Source of the DNA: CAUYUA01 sp963575675
GTDB taxonomy: Bacteria > Pseudomonadota > Alphaproteobacteria > Azospirillales > Azospirillaceae
Length of the DNA: 64,000 bases
NCBI GenBank assembly: GCA_963575675.1
Contig: CAUYUA010000033.1
Coordinates: 1-64,000, forward strand
Direction: 5' to 3'
This document shows positions 8,629 to 17,990 of this stretch, piece by piece. A program made the position numbers and the translations under genes. Under the pieces are notes generated by a model. That model did no database searches. It was not told where the DNA came from and saw only the letters and a list, made by a program, of their open reading frames with translations. Numbering within the stretch: position 1 is the first letter of the stretch; every line of letters starts with the position of its first letter.

Positions 8629-10758
8629 TTATCGAATTTGGACCTCGGCGGCGGCGGATCGCCCATCGGCGTCGATGACGGTGATCTTGGCGAAGCCGGG
8701 GCCGTCTGGGGTCCATTCGGTTTCGCGTCGGGTGGAGAGGCTGGGCACAGGGCTGCCATCGATGAACCAGGTGAGAGGGCGTTTTCCGCCGTTGGCGACC
8801 AAGATCACAGAGGTTATCGCTCCATCTGGCTGGAGCGCGTCGATCGTCATGCCGGGAGAAGGGAAAACCAAGCGCAATCGATTGGGATCAGGCAAAGCGA
8901 TCGGGTGAGCCAAGGGGTTTCCCGCTTCCAATCGCCGCAATGATTGCGGGAGAGCAATGCTCTCGATAGGAGGGCGGAATGGCGTTTTTCGGCGTATTTG
9001 CTCCAAAGAACCGGCCATGGATTCCGTTGGTAAGAGATCGAATATTTTATACAAGAGCGGCGCAGCGGTGTTGCGGCCATAGCGGTCAGGGCTTGGGACG
9101 CCGTCAGGGCGACCAACCCACACGCCAACGGTGTAGCGCGTGGTCGAGCCGAAGCTCCAGGCGTCGCGGAATCCATAACTGGTTCCGGTTTTTAAGGCGA
9201 TCGGCGGGCGCTGTGTGGCCTCCACGGCTTGGATCAATCCAGGAGGCGGGGGAGCGCCTTCTAGGATGCGGGTTACTTGCCATGCGGCGTCGGGAGACAG
9301 CACGCGAACGCCAGTGAGCGCCTCGGCGGCGTTTTCGATTTGCAGAGCTTTTTCGGCTTCGTCGGCGTTGGTCAGCAGGGGGGCGACTCGTCCCTCTCGG
9401 CGTAGGCCGGTGTAGAGCATGGTCATATCCCATAAGGTGGTGGAGACGCCGCCTAAGACAATCGGCAGCCCCGGGGCTGTGTCGGGAGGAAAGGCCAAGC
9501 GGACTCCGGCGCGACGCAAGGCGTCGACGAAACGGGTTGGGCCGACGCGGTCGAAAACGATCACCGCCGGAACGTTCAAGGACTGTTGCAGCGCCTCGCG
9601 CGCGGTGAGTTCGCCGTGGAAGCCTTTGTCGAAGTTTCCGGGGGAGTAGCTTCCGAATCGGGTTGAGACATCGGCGATTAAGGTTTCCGGATGAATGATG
9701 CGGTCGTCGAAGGCGACGCCATAGACAAATGGCTTCAGAGTCGAACCGGGAGATCGCAGCGCCATTGTCATATCGATCGGGCCGTTGCGGGTTTCGTTGA
9801 GTGGTTCGGGGGCTCCGATGGCGGCGCGAACGGCGCGGACATGATGATCGACCACGAGAATCGCCAATCCGGCGCGCTCGTTGAGAGTTTGGATATCTTG
9901 GCGGGCTAGGGCTTCGATGGCGTGTTGTAGGGGAGCGTCGATCGTCGTTCGAATGATGGTCTGGCCGGGGCGCTGACGGCGGAGGCGGTCGGCTAGGTGG
10001 GCGGCGGAGAACGGGGTGGCGCGACGATGGGTGGGAACGGGTTCTTCGGCGGCCTCGCGGGCGGCTTGAGGGCTGAGCAGATCGGCTTCGACGGCTCGGG
10101 CGAGCGCGCGGTCACGGGCGGCTTGGGCGGCTTTGGGCGCTCGGTCGGGGCGTAGGCGAGAGGGCGCTTGGGGCAATGCCGCGAGAAGAGCGGCTTCTGC
10201 GGGAGCGAGACGGGCGGGGGATTTGTCGAAGAGAAAAAGCGCTGCGGCTTTTATGCCGTCAACGGGGCCTCCGAACGGCGCCAGCGTCATGTACATTTCG
10301 AGCAGAGTTTGTTTGTCGTAGCGTAATTCAAGTTGAAGAGCGCGAAAGAGTTCCAAGAACTTGCTTGGCCAGGAGCGTCGATGAGGTTCGAGCAGGCGGG
10401 CGGTTTGCATGGTGAGCGTCGAGGCTCCGGAAGCGATTCGTCCGGCGCGCAGGTTTTGCAGTGCGGCGCGACCAATGGCGAGGATATCTATGCCGGGGTG
10501 TGAAAAGAAGCGTCGGTCTTCTGTGGCGAGCAGCAAATCACGATAGAGGGGGGAGACTTCAGCGATGGAGATCGGCAGGCGCCATCGTCCTTCGCTGTTG
10601 GCGAATAAGCGCAGTGGGGCGCCGTTGCGGTCGGAAACCAAGGTGGAGACGTCGCGCAGGCGATCGAGCGGTGGTGGAAAGCACTGGTCCAGAATAAAGA
10701 TTGCGGTGAAGAGAAGAACGGAAGAAAATGTGACCTTTATCGCGCGTCTTTGTGTCAT
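8629..10758 (-). CDS. pbpC: Penicillin-binding protein 1C
   Basis: A 709-residue bifunctional peptidoglycan synthase anchored by one N-terminal membrane helix (residues about 8-26), acting in the periplasm. The GT51 glycosyltransferase domain (about 40-215) has the catalytic Glu in LLATEDRRFFSHPGID and the conserved GASTLTMQTARLL. The transpeptidase domain carries the SxxK box in SPGSTLKPFVYG, SxN in QQSLNVPAV and the KTG box in ALKTGTSYGFRD. The last 90 residues are the BiPBP_C domain that distinguishes PBP1C from PBP1A/B. Length is somewhat below the E. coli protein but all domains are present. The usual partner, an alpha-2-macroglobulin-like gene, is not in the window. It is transcribed alone between two repeat hairpins. 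Confidence 0.93.
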   Translation of the reverse strand: MTQRRAIKVTFSSVLLFTAIFILDQCFPPPLDRLRDVSTLVSDRNGAPLRLFANSEGRWRLPISIAEVSPLYRDLLLATEDRRFFSHPGIDILAIGRAALQNLRAGRIASGASTLTMQTARLLEPHRRSWPSKFLELFRALQLELRYDKQTLLEMYMTLAPFGGPVDGIKAAALFLFDKSPARLAPAEAALLAALPQAPSRLRPDRAPKAAQAARDRALARAVEADLLSPQAAREAAEEPVPTHRRATPFSAAHLADRLRRQRPGQTIIRTTIDAPLQHAIEALARQDIQTLNERAGLAILVVDHHVRAVRAAIGAPEPLNETRNGPIDMTMALRSPGSTLKPFVYGVAFDDRIIHPETLIADVSTRFGSYSPGNFDKGFHGELTAREALQQSLNVPAVIVFDRVGPTRFVDALRRAGVRLAFPPDTAPGLPIVLGGVSTTLWDMTMLYTGLRREGRVAPLLTNADEAEKALQIENAAEALTGVRVLSPDAAWQVTRILEGAPPPPGLIQAVEATQRPPIALKTGTSYGFRDAWSFGSTTRYTVGVWVGRPDGVPSPDRYGRNTAAPLLYKIFDLLPTESMAGSLEQIRRKTPFRPPIESIALPQSLRRLEAGNPLAHPIALPDPNRLRLVFPSPGMTIDALQPDGAITSVILVANGGKRPLTWFIDGSPVPSLSTRRETEWTPDGPGFAKITVIDADGRSAAAEVQIR

Positions 10759-10816
10759 GAAACCGAGCCGTAAATAGAGTCGTCAGATAAAAGGGAAAAA
10801 ATGAATAATTGGACGG

Positions 10817-10839
10817 GGCCAGGGACACAGTCCCTGGCC
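10817..10839. terminator. Repeat-family hairpin acting as terminator of the secretion operon
   Basis: GGCCAGGGAC-ACA-GTCCCTGGCC is a perfect 10-bp stem with a 3-base loop. It belongs to the dispersed CCAGGGACTGTGTTCCTGG family. It lies about 50 bp past the stop of the HlyD-type gene on the minus strand and is followed by AT-rich sequence ending in a T-run, so termination is plausible. Confidence 0.6.
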
Positions 10840-10889
10840 TCTCTTATTTAACCGATCGTGTTCAACGTGGTCGTGTTTAACGTGAACGC

Positions 10890-12977
10890 CTAACGCTCGT
10901 GGAAAGCGCTGGAGGTTGTGGCGTAAATCGGTTTCAGAAGATACTCGAAGACGGTTTTGCGGCCAGTGACAATATCCGCCTGCACAGTCATTCCCGGCAA
11001 CAGCAAATAGCGAATGTCTTTGCGCTGCACGTAATTTCGGGAGAGGCGCATTCTTACCTTGTAGTATGGTTGACGTTGTTCATCAAGAAAGGTTGTCGGA
11101 GAAATCGAGATTACTTTGGCCGAGATGGTTCCGAAACGAGTAAAGTCGAAAGTCGAGACTTTAATGTTCGCAGCTTGATTGCTCGCGATAAAACCGATGT
11201 CACGGGTTGTAATGCGAGTTTCTGCAATTAGATCCTCTTCGACGGGGACTACTTCAGCAATCATGCCGCCGGGTTGCACCACAGCGCCGCGTGTTTTGAT
11301 TGGGATGTTCTGAACGACGCCGCGAACCGGAGATGAAACGGAGAGTCGTTTCATTCGGTCATCCATTCCCTTCAGAGTTTCAGAGGCTTGAGACATATCA
11401 TTGACCGCTTGCCCCAGGCGATCGGAGTACTCGCGTCGAATTTGAGCGATCAGGTCTGCTTGACGCTCAACAAGCGCGGCGATGTCGCGTCGAATGATTT
11501 CTTCTGATCCAATCAGCTTCTTCAGATCAGCCTGCGTCGTGCTTAATTGCAGTCGAGAGCTGAGCAAAGTCATTCTGGGATTCAATTGCTTTCGATAAAG
11601 CTTCTCACGGACATCCAATTCTTCTTGAAGGAGAGTAATTTGCTGCCTGAGCGGTATTTGATTGGCGATTGCCGCTTGTAGTTCAGATTGCTTTGATTCA
11701 ATCTGACGCTGCAACACGCCGGTCTGGGTGCGCCGAGCTTCTTCTTCGGCTTTAAATAGATTTATTTGCTCCTGTAAGATTGAGCTTGCTCCGGATTGTT
11801 CTTGTAATGATTGCTCTTGTAGAATCGAGGCTTGATCAAAGGGCGCCGCTGGCCATGAAGGACGCCTGTTTTCAAGATGAGCTTTCAGGCGTTCGATTTG
11901 TAATTGAAGAGCGTATTTTTGAATCTGCAATCGGCTTTTTTCGGCGATGGCGCTTGCGGCGTCGAATTGCACCAGCGGCGTGCCGACTTCAACGAACTGC
12001 CCGTCGACCACGAAAATATTGGTTACGATTCCCCCCTCCAGATGCTGAACGGTCTGTATTGCGCCGGAGGGAACGATTTCTCCTTGACTGGTTGTAATCT
12101 CGTTGACGAACGTCATAACGGCCCACACCACAAAAGAGGTGAGAGAAAGCGCCGTAAGAATAATCGTTCCGTGAACTAACGAGCGCATTCCTTTGTCGCC
12201 AACGGAGGTCTCTGCGGCCAGAAACCGCTGACGACGCACGATCGGCATGGATGATGAAGGCGTGGGAGCGGCGGGTGGAGAAGAGGCTACAGGTTTGCTG
12301 TCGAGAGTGGGAGGCTGGGCTTTTTTCGAGGCGTCGTTGGTTGCCGGCGTGTCAGGCGTTGTGGGGGGGAGGAATGGTGGCGGCGTTAGAGGGGGGAGTT
12401 CGATGATGGGTGAAACTTGGGCGTCTTGTGCTTCCTGAGCGTTTTTCTCTGTGCTTTCGATAGGTTTTGTGTTTTCGGTGGGTTTTACTGTGTCCAGAGC
12501 TGGTTGTTCTTTGTTTTGGATGGGCGGCGCAGGGTCAAGAGGGGGGCTCGGAAGGGGGGGCGCGGCGGTTTTTTGGGGCGCTGGAGCCGAGGGTTTCGCC
12601 GAGGGTTTCGCCGTCATGTGTTGTGAGGGGGCGGCGGTGAGTGTGGTTTTGGGACGAGCTGGAACTGCGGCGGAATTGGTGGTTGAATTTGATGGAGCGC
12701 GCGCAGTCTGGAGAGTGGTGGTGGGGAGAGAGCCCGCCAACAAGTGACCAATGGTTTTGGCTTTTGTCGGAGCGCCGGATGGCCGAACGGCGCTGGTTTC
12801 GCCAGAAGGCGTCTTGCTTGAAGGAGGTGTGGGGGTGGGAGAAGGCGGGGGGATGACCGGAGGCGTTGTTTTATGCTCAACTTGACGTTCGACCGCGATG
12901 GTCGGCGTTTCAGTGGGCGAGAGCATTTTATTTTCGTCTGCGTTTGGAGCGCTATTTGGGGAGAGAGGGGCTGCCAT
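10890..12977 (-). CDS. HlyD-family type I secretion adaptor with long disordered N-terminus
   Basis: A 695-residue periplasmic adaptor that should bridge the inner-membrane ABC exporter to a TolC-type channel. Residues 270-291 form the single membrane helix (ALSLTSFVVWAVMTFV). A biotinyl-lipoyl-like half follows (IQTVQHLEGGIVTNIFVVDG), then a long coiled coil (about 340-540), the second lipoyl half (SSPVRGVVQNIPIKTRGAVV), and a C-terminal barrel ending LLPGMTVQADIVTGRKT. All of this is typical HlyD/LapC. Unusual is the first 243 residues, almost wholly Pro, Ala, Thr and Ser, predicted cytoplasmic and disordered; HlyD has about 60 residues there. An internal Met at 244 could start a normal-length protein but has no Shine-Dalgarno. 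The annotated ATG overlaps the upstream stop in TGATG, favouring translational coupling and the long form. Confidence 0.88.
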   Translation of the reverse strand: MAAPLSPNSAPNADENKMLSPTETPTIAVERQVEHKTTPPVIPPPSPTPTPPSSKTPSGETSAVRPSGAPTKAKTIGHLLAGSLPTTTLQTARAPSNSTTNSAAVPARPKTTLTAAPSQHMTAKPSAKPSAPAPQKTAAPPLPSPPLDPAPPIQNKEQPALDTVKPTENTKPIESTEKNAQEAQDAQVSPIIELPPLTPPPFLPPTTPDTPATNDASKKAQPPTLDSKPVASSPPAAPTPSSSMPIVRRQRFLAAETSVGDKGMRSLVHGTIILTALSLTSFVVWAVMTFVNEITTSQGEIVPSGAIQTVQHLEGGIVTNIFVVDGQFVEVGTPLVQFDAASAIAEKSRLQIQKYALQLQIERLKAHLENRRPSWPAAPFDQASILQEQSLQEQSGASSILQEQINLFKAEEEARRTQTGVLQRQIESKQSELQAAIANQIPLRQQITLLQEELDVREKLYRKQLNPRMTLLSSRLQLSTTQADLKKLIGSEEIIRRDIAALVERQADLIAQIRREYSDRLGQAVNDMSQASETLKGMDDRMKRLSVSSPVRGVVQNIPIKTRGAVVQPGGMIAEVVPVEEDLIAETRITTRDIGFIASNQAANIKVSTFDFTRFGTISAKVISISPTTFLDEQRQPYYKVRMRLSRNYVQRKDIRYLLLPGMTVQADIVTGRKTVFEYLLKPIYATTSSAFHER

Positions 12978-15166
12978 CAGATTGACTCCCGAATAACGCG
13001 ATCCGGAACTTCAGAGACGGGGCCGAAATATCGGCTCATGCCGTTTTGTAGTATCAACAATTTATCACACATCCGAACATGGCTGGGGCGGTGTGTAACC
13101 ATCAAGACGGTGGCGTTGCCGCGAAGCTGGTCGAATACTTTCAAAAATTGAGATTCGGCGGCTTGGTCCAAATCGTTGACCGGGTCATCCATCAAGAATA
13201 TCCGAGGGTTTTTGGCAAAAGCGCGGGCCAAACCGATTTTAGCGGCGAAGCTGGGGTTGATTGTATGGCTGGACTGGTTGTTGATGGGAGTGTTTAGACC
13301 TTCCGGCATATCGATCAATTCGGTTAACGCTCCGGCGGTGACAAAGGCGTCATGGACCTGTTCGTCGGTCGCCAAGGGAGCGGCCATGCGAATGTTTTCG
13401 GCCAGGGTTCCATGAAAGATGTGCGTTTTTTGTGGTATATAACCTATGATGTGGCGCAGCTCGGTGGGATCGTATTGACGGAGGTTGCGGTCGTCGATGC
13501 GAACCGAGCCGATTTGGGTTTGGTATAATCCCATGATCAGTTTTAGGATGGTTGATTTTCCGGAGCTGCTGGGGCCGATCACGGCCACCAGTTCTCCGTG
13601 TGAAATATCGAAACTTAAATTGCCGAGGACGGGTTCGGTCTCGCGTCCATAGCGGAAGGTGACGCGGCTGACGCTGATCTGGCCTTTGACGCGGGCGATC
13701 GGGGGAGAGACCGAACCATCGGGGCGTTCCGGAGCGAAATTGCTGAAATTGTTAATTTGATTAATGGAGGATCGAAGTTGCCGCATTCGGCTGAAGGCGA
13801 CCAGAGCGCCCTGGACCGGTCCCAATATCCGCCAAGTCAATAAAGTTGATGCAATGAGACCGCCGGGAGTCAGGGTGTTCGAAAACACTAAAAGGATGCC
13901 GTACACCACGGCGCCTAAGCCCGCGCTCATAGAGAGCACGTAGCCGATCGAGCTGATGGTGGCGGTAAGTAGGGTGCTGGTGAAATTGGTGTGGATATTT
14001 GTGTGAGTATGGGCTTCGAAGCGTTGGCGCCAGATCTCGGCGCCGCCGGAGACGCGCACCAACCGCATTCGTTCGATCATTTCGAGCACAAGTTCTTGGC
14101 GACGAGCGGCGGCTTTGGCGGCTTCGGCCACGCGGCTGTCGATGGCGCCGGAGAACAGCAAACCAATGCCCACCAGGAGAATAATCGCCAATATCGGCAC
14201 AAACACTAATCGTCCGCCAATGACGCCGACGCACACCAAGAACACCAACACGAACGGCAAATCAAGAGCCGCTTGCGCCACAGGGCCGGTTAACAATTCC
14301 CGCACGCGCTCCACATCTTTCAGGCGGGCGATTTGGGCGTTGACGCTGGCGCGTTCGGTCAATTGCGCCGGAAGATTCAGCAGACGCTGGAAGATATGAG
14401 CGCCCACCAGGTAAGACAAACGGATGCTGCCGTACACTAAGGCGCGAGTTCGCATGCGTCGAGCCATGAATTCAAGAAGAATGGCGGTGACGGCGCCGGC
14501 GGAGATCATGGCCAGACTCACCATGTCTCCGGAAGGAACGATGGTGTCATAGGCGGTCATCACGAACAGAGAACTGGCTAATCCGGCAATGTTGGCGAAA
14601 ACAGTCAGAGCTAAGGTCAGAACGAAAGAGATTTGAAATGGCTTAAACAAACGTCCCAACCAAGTGTCGGGGCCTGTGGCGGAGCGTTCCGGAGAGGTTT
14701 CGTCGGTGTTTTGTTGGGTGAAGCAATAAATTTTTCCGTTCATTTTGTGTTGAGGAATCCACTCGACGCCGATCTTGCCGGGAGTGTGGATCATCATCTT
14801 TTGGTCTTGCACCGCCAAAACCACCATTGCGGGATGTCGGCGGGGGACGATCAGGCACGGAGTGTCTTCGTCGGCAATTTTTTGTGGGCCAAATGGAGCT
14901 TCAATGGTCTCGAATCCGAAATGTCCCATAAGGTTGATGAGTTCGGTGATGTCAAGGGGGACGGGTTCGGTCGGCAGAGCTTCGGCCAGCACGCGCGGCC
15001 CACCGGGCCAACCCAGCGCCACCAGAAGGGGAGGAAGGCACGCGGCCAAATCGCCTCTTGCGTGAAGGTTGGCGAGAATGCCGATATTGAAGGCGTTCAG
15101 TTTTTGCAGGTTGAGTCGCGCGCCTGCAAAAATTTCCGGTTTATGAATTTCGGGAGTTGGAGGCAT
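12977..15166 (-). CDS. Type I secretion ABC permease-ATPase, degenerate Walker B
   Basis: A 729-residue exporter subunit. Residues 1-150 form a C39-peptidase-like domain without the catalytic Cys motif (as in LapB/HlyB-type transporters). About five to six membrane segments follow (170-450), then a nucleotide-binding domain. Walker A is GPSSSGKST (531-539), Q-loop YIPQ, and the H-switch THRPS is present. The signature is SHTINPSFA instead of LSGGQ, and Walker B reads IFLMDDP, with Asp replacing the catalytic Glu. This is the pattern of the non-hydrolysing half of a heterodimeric exporter. The partner is almost certainly the ABC gene immediately upstream in the operon. The likely cargo class is large LEPR/RTX adhesins such as the broken gene at 1-3067 (inference). 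Confidence 0.88.
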   Translation of the reverse strand: MPPTPEIHKPEIFAGARLNLQKLNAFNIGILANLHARGDLAACLPPLLVALGWPGGPRVLAEALPTEPVPLDITELINLMGHFGFETIEAPFGPQKIADEDTPCLIVPRRHPAMVVLAVQDQKMMIHTPGKIGVEWIPQHKMNGKIYCFTQQNTDETSPERSATGPDTWLGRLFKPFQISFVLTLALTVFANIAGLASSLFVMTAYDTIVPSGDMVSLAMISAGAVTAILLEFMARRMRTRALVYGSIRLSYLVGAHIFQRLLNLPAQLTERASVNAQIARLKDVERVRELLTGPVAQAALDLPFVLVFLVCVGVIGGRLVFVPILAIILLVGIGLLFSGAIDSRVAEAAKAAARRQELVLEMIERMRLVRVSGGAEIWRQRFEAHTHTNIHTNFTSTLLTATISSIGYVLSMSAGLGAVVYGILLVFSNTLTPGGLIASTLLTWRILGPVQGALVAFSRMRQLRSSINQINNFSNFAPERPDGSVSPPIARVKGQISVSRVTFRYGRETEPVLGNLSFDISHGELVAVIGPSSSGKSTILKLIMGLYQTQIGSVRIDDRNLRQYDPTELRHIIGYIPQKTHIFHGTLAENIRMAAPLATDEQVHDAFVTAGALTELIDMPEGLNTPINNQSSHTINPSFAAKIGLARAFAKNPRIFLMDDPVNDLDQAAESQFLKVFDQLRGNATVLMVTHRPSHVRMCDKLLILQNGMSRYFGPVSEVPDRVIRESI

Positions 15167-15322
15167 GGCGACGACTGTAGCTCTTATCTTATGGAAGGAG
15201 CTTATGGAAGGAGGACGACGGCGATAAAAAACGACGGACTTCTTGTCTGTAATGAATTATTAATTTTGGGAAGGCCGCTTTGATTGTCATCGTGTTTGTG
15301 AGTGGTTTATGGTGGGAGCGGT

Positions 15323-17044
15323 TTATGGTGGAGGGCGGACGGCGGTCGTCAAGGGGTTGTCCATGTATTTTGGAACCAACGATCCTTTCGTCAACTCGAA
15401 AACACGAGAACCGAGGCGTAAAAGGGACGGGCGTTGGCTGATCAGGATCACGGTGGCGTTGTTTTTAACTTTGGCCATAAATTCTTTTAAGGCGCGATCG
15501 GCGGCGTCGTCGAGAGCGCTGTTGGCTTCGTCGAACAAAATGATGCGTGGGCCAGCCGCGAGAGCGCGCACAATCGAGATTTGTTGCACCATGCCGCGCG
15601 TCAGGAACTCTTGAGCGCCGTCGCCGACCAAAGTGCGGTAGCCGTTGGGCAAACCGCTGACCGCATCGGCCAGGCCTAAGGCGCGAGCGACTCCTGCGGC
15701 CCCGTCGCGCGTTTCATCGCGGAACAACGAGATGTTTTCCATGATTGTGCCGCGAAACAAGCCTTCGCGCTGAGGAATGTAGGCGATTTGTTTGCCGAGA
15801 ATCTCTTCGGGATAGGACGTGGCGGGAAGGTCGTCGATCAAGACCTCGCCGCTGGTCGGATGGTGCAGGCCGGCGATCAGCTTGATGAGAACGCTTTTTC
15901 CGCATCCGTTCGAGCCCGTGATGGCGATGAATTCATTGGGCTCGATTTTCAAAGAAATGTTTTCTAACAGCGTTGTGTCGGAATCTGGGAAACGGAACGT
16001 GACATTGCGTATGGCGATGGAGCCGCGCAGACGTTCTTCTCCGGACAAGATTGTGGGCGAGACTGTGCTTTCCGTGGCGTCGTGTCGGCGTTCGAGCTGT
16101 GTTTCAAAGAGTTGGATCAGATTTTTACGGGCGGTTAACATGCTTTGATAACGCGACCAGAAAGACACGAGGTTTTGAAATGGCTGCATGGTGCGACCAG
16201 CCAAGAGAATGCTGGCCGATAGAGCGCCGTTGGTGAGGGTTCCTTGCATCACCATCATGGACCCCCATCCCGCGAGGGTAATGGTGGTCAATTGGGTGAG
16301 GCTTGCGCCGAAATCGACCAGCAAAGACGATCGCAGGTCCACCTTTAGAGATGCTTTGGCGCGTTGCTCTTGAAGCCGGATATAGCTTCGTCCCAAACGC
16401 CGTTCCAGCGCCAGACCTTTTACGGTGTGAATGCCTTGGACGCAGCTTATCATAAAGCTGCTTCGGTGATCTTCGGTGCGGGTCAGCTCTTCGGTGTCGC
16501 TGTGCAGATGAGTCGCCAAAAGAAGAGATGCGCACAAGAAGAAGACCAGAAGACACGCCGGAGCCCATACAAGAGGCCCCGATATAAAGTAAATCATCGT
16601 CAGAGAAAGGAGAGCAAAAGGTAAGTCGATAAGCGTTAATATTGATTGACCGGAATAATAATCACGCAATTGGTTTATGGCGTTGAAGCGCTCCATATGA
16701 ACGCCAACGCCGATTTGTTCGAATTTTTCTAGGTCTGAGCATAGAAGATAATCAACTGCCGCTGTTGAGGCTCGTGAATCGAACCGCATTCCGACAATGC
16801 TCATTACAAACGAGCGGGCAAATCTCATAATTGCTTCGGCGATTAGAGCGCTCGCCACGCCGATTACCAGAAGGCTGATTGTAGCGTAACCTTGATTTGG
16901 AATAACTCTATCATAAACCTGAAGCAGCGCCAGAGGCAGCGCTAGCCCGAGGATGTTAATCAATAAGGAAATAATGGCTCCTTCAATTTTAAGAAGGGGA
17001 TAGGCGGCGAATTGTCTCAGTATTTTTTTCGTGCTCATTATCAA
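15323..17044 (-). CDS. Type I secretion ABC permease-ATPase, catalytic Glu present, H-switch lost
   Basis: A 573-residue ABC half-exporter, first gene of the secretion operon. The transmembrane domain fills residues 10-300 without an N-terminal peptidase-like domain. The nucleotide-binding domain has Walker A GSNGCGKSV (377-385), Q-loop YIPQREG and Walker B ILFDEANSALD, with Glu506 present. The signature is FLTRGMVQQ rather than LSGGQ. The switch histidine is replaced by Gln in ILISQRPS (537). Thus it keeps the residue its partner has lost, and lacks the one its partner keeps. It probably pairs with the product of 12977-15166. The likely start is the ATG at 17038 (MSTKKIL); the frame also opens six bases upstream. 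A 156-bp gap with short repeated AAGGAG/TATGGA stretches separates it from the next gene. Confidence 0.87.
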   Translation of the reverse strand: MIMSTKKILRQFAAYPLLKIEGAIISLLINILGLALPLALLQVYDRVIPNQGYATISLLVIGVASALIAEAIMRFARSFVMSIVGMRFDSRASTAAVDYLLCSDLEKFEQIGVGVHMERFNAINQLRDYYSGQSILTLIDLPFALLSLTMIYFISGPLVWAPACLLVFFLCASLLLATHLHSDTEELTRTEDHRSSFMISCVQGIHTVKGLALERRLGRSYIRLQEQRAKASLKVDLRSSLLVDFGASLTQLTTITLAGWGSMMVMQGTLTNGALSASILLAGRTMQPFQNLVSFWSRYQSMLTARKNLIQLFETQLERRHDATESTVSPTILSGEERLRGSIAIRNVTFRFPDSDTTLLENISLKIEPNEFIAITGSNGCGKSVLIKLIAGLHHPTSGEVLIDDLPATSYPEEILGKQIAYIPQREGLFRGTIMENISLFRDETRDGAAGVARALGLADAVSGLPNGYRTLVGDGAQEFLTRGMVQQISIVRALAAGPRIILFDEANSALDDAADRALKEFMAKVKNNATVILISQRPSLLRLGSRVFELTKGSLVPKYMDNPLTTAVRPPP

Positions 17045-17490
17045 GAGGCCATTGTAAATGGTTTACGCTCGGTTGTATGTTGAGTGTTGATTTATTGACG
17101 CTTTACTAACAGAGCTTAATTTCAACCGGTTTCGAATTTGTTTCAGATGTTGACTATCATGCGATTTAACATTTGCGCAATCAACCTTCTTTCATTTTCA
17201 TAGTGTTTCTATAAAATTTTTTCGGTCTGTGTTGCGTCTCGTTTTATAGCGAGGTATGCGCCTTTTGAGTTTCCGACTGGACGGAGTTATATCATAGAAT
17301 GGTTGTTCGTTTTTAGGGGAAATCAAGGTTTGGCGGTTTTATGTGTTTAGGAGATCGAAGGAGGAAGGCTTGACGGCGAAAACCATTCCGCCTTACGATA
17401 CTCGACGTCGTTTGGCGTCAGGCCGGAGGAAATATCAATGTTTACAATGCCTCCGGTGGTCGTCTTGTGGATGTATGGGGAGGATGGGTT
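17045..17490. other. Divergent intergenic region upstream of smpB and the secretion operon
   Basis: About 445 bp between divergent genes. It is AT-rich near 17045-17330 and becomes GC-richer toward smpB. Promoters for both directions must lie here but none stands out. A frame that opens near 17343 has no Shine-Dalgarno and no family resemblance, and I do not count it as a gene. Confidence 0.35.
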
Positions 17491-17985
17491 GTGAGTCGCT
17501 TAAAGGAAGAACCGCATCGGTTGGCGGCTCAGAATCGCCGCGCTCGATTTGACTATTTTATTTCGGAGACCTTGGAAGCGGGAATTATGTTGGCTGGAAC
17601 CGAGGTTAAATCGTTGCGTTCTGGCCGAGCGAGCATCAATGAATCGTTCGCGGGAGAGCGGCAAGGAGAGTTGTATTTATTTAATGCCTATATTCCGGAA
17701 TATCAGCAGGCGGCGCAGTTTTTTCAGCATGAGGTGCGAAGACCAAGGAAATTATTGGTTCGGCGTCGCGAATTGAATAAATTATTAGGGTCTATCCGAC
17801 GTGATGGCGTGACGTTGGTTCCTATTTCGGTTTATTTCAATGATCGTGGGTTTGCTAAGGTCCAAATTGGTCTGGCGCGAGGAAAACGCAAGGCTGATAA
17901 GCGCGATGCAGAAAAGCAGCGTGATTGGCAGCGTGACAAAGCGCGTCTGATGCGAAACAAAAGCGTTCGGGATCGTGACGACTGA
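17491..17985 (+). CDS. smpB: SsrA-binding protein SmpB
   Basis: A 164-residue RNA-binding protein that escorts tmRNA to stalled ribosomes in trans-translation. The oligonucleotide-binding barrel shows RARFDYFISETLEAGIMLAG, TEVKSLRSGRASINESFAG and LFNAYIPEYQQA. The basic C-terminal tail (GLARGKRKADKRDAEKQRDW, then DKARLMRN) is characteristic and inserts into the mRNA channel. I chose the GTG at 17491 because GGGAGGA sits at the right distance upstream and the protein then begins close to the family start. An ATG 24 bases earlier is in frame but lacks a ribosome-binding site. A complete inverted-repeat element follows directly after the stop. Confidence 0.95.
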   Translation: MSRLKEEPHRLAAQNRRARFDYFISETLEAGIMLAGTEVKSLRSGRASINESFAGERQGELYLFNAYIPEYQQAAQFFQHEVRRPRKLLVRRRELNKLLGSIRRDGVTLVPISVYFNDRGFAKVQIGLARGKRKADKRDAEKQRDWQRDKARLMRNKSVRDRDD

Positions 17986-17990
17986 ATTAG

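Noticed and set aside
13761..14234. Arg/His-rich frame inside the ABC transporter gene
   Set aside because: An out-of-frame shadow of the transmembrane domain with no start signal.
17343..17552. Possible small gene before smpB
   Set aside because: It overlaps the smpB start in another frame, lacks a ribosome-binding site and has no recognisable product.
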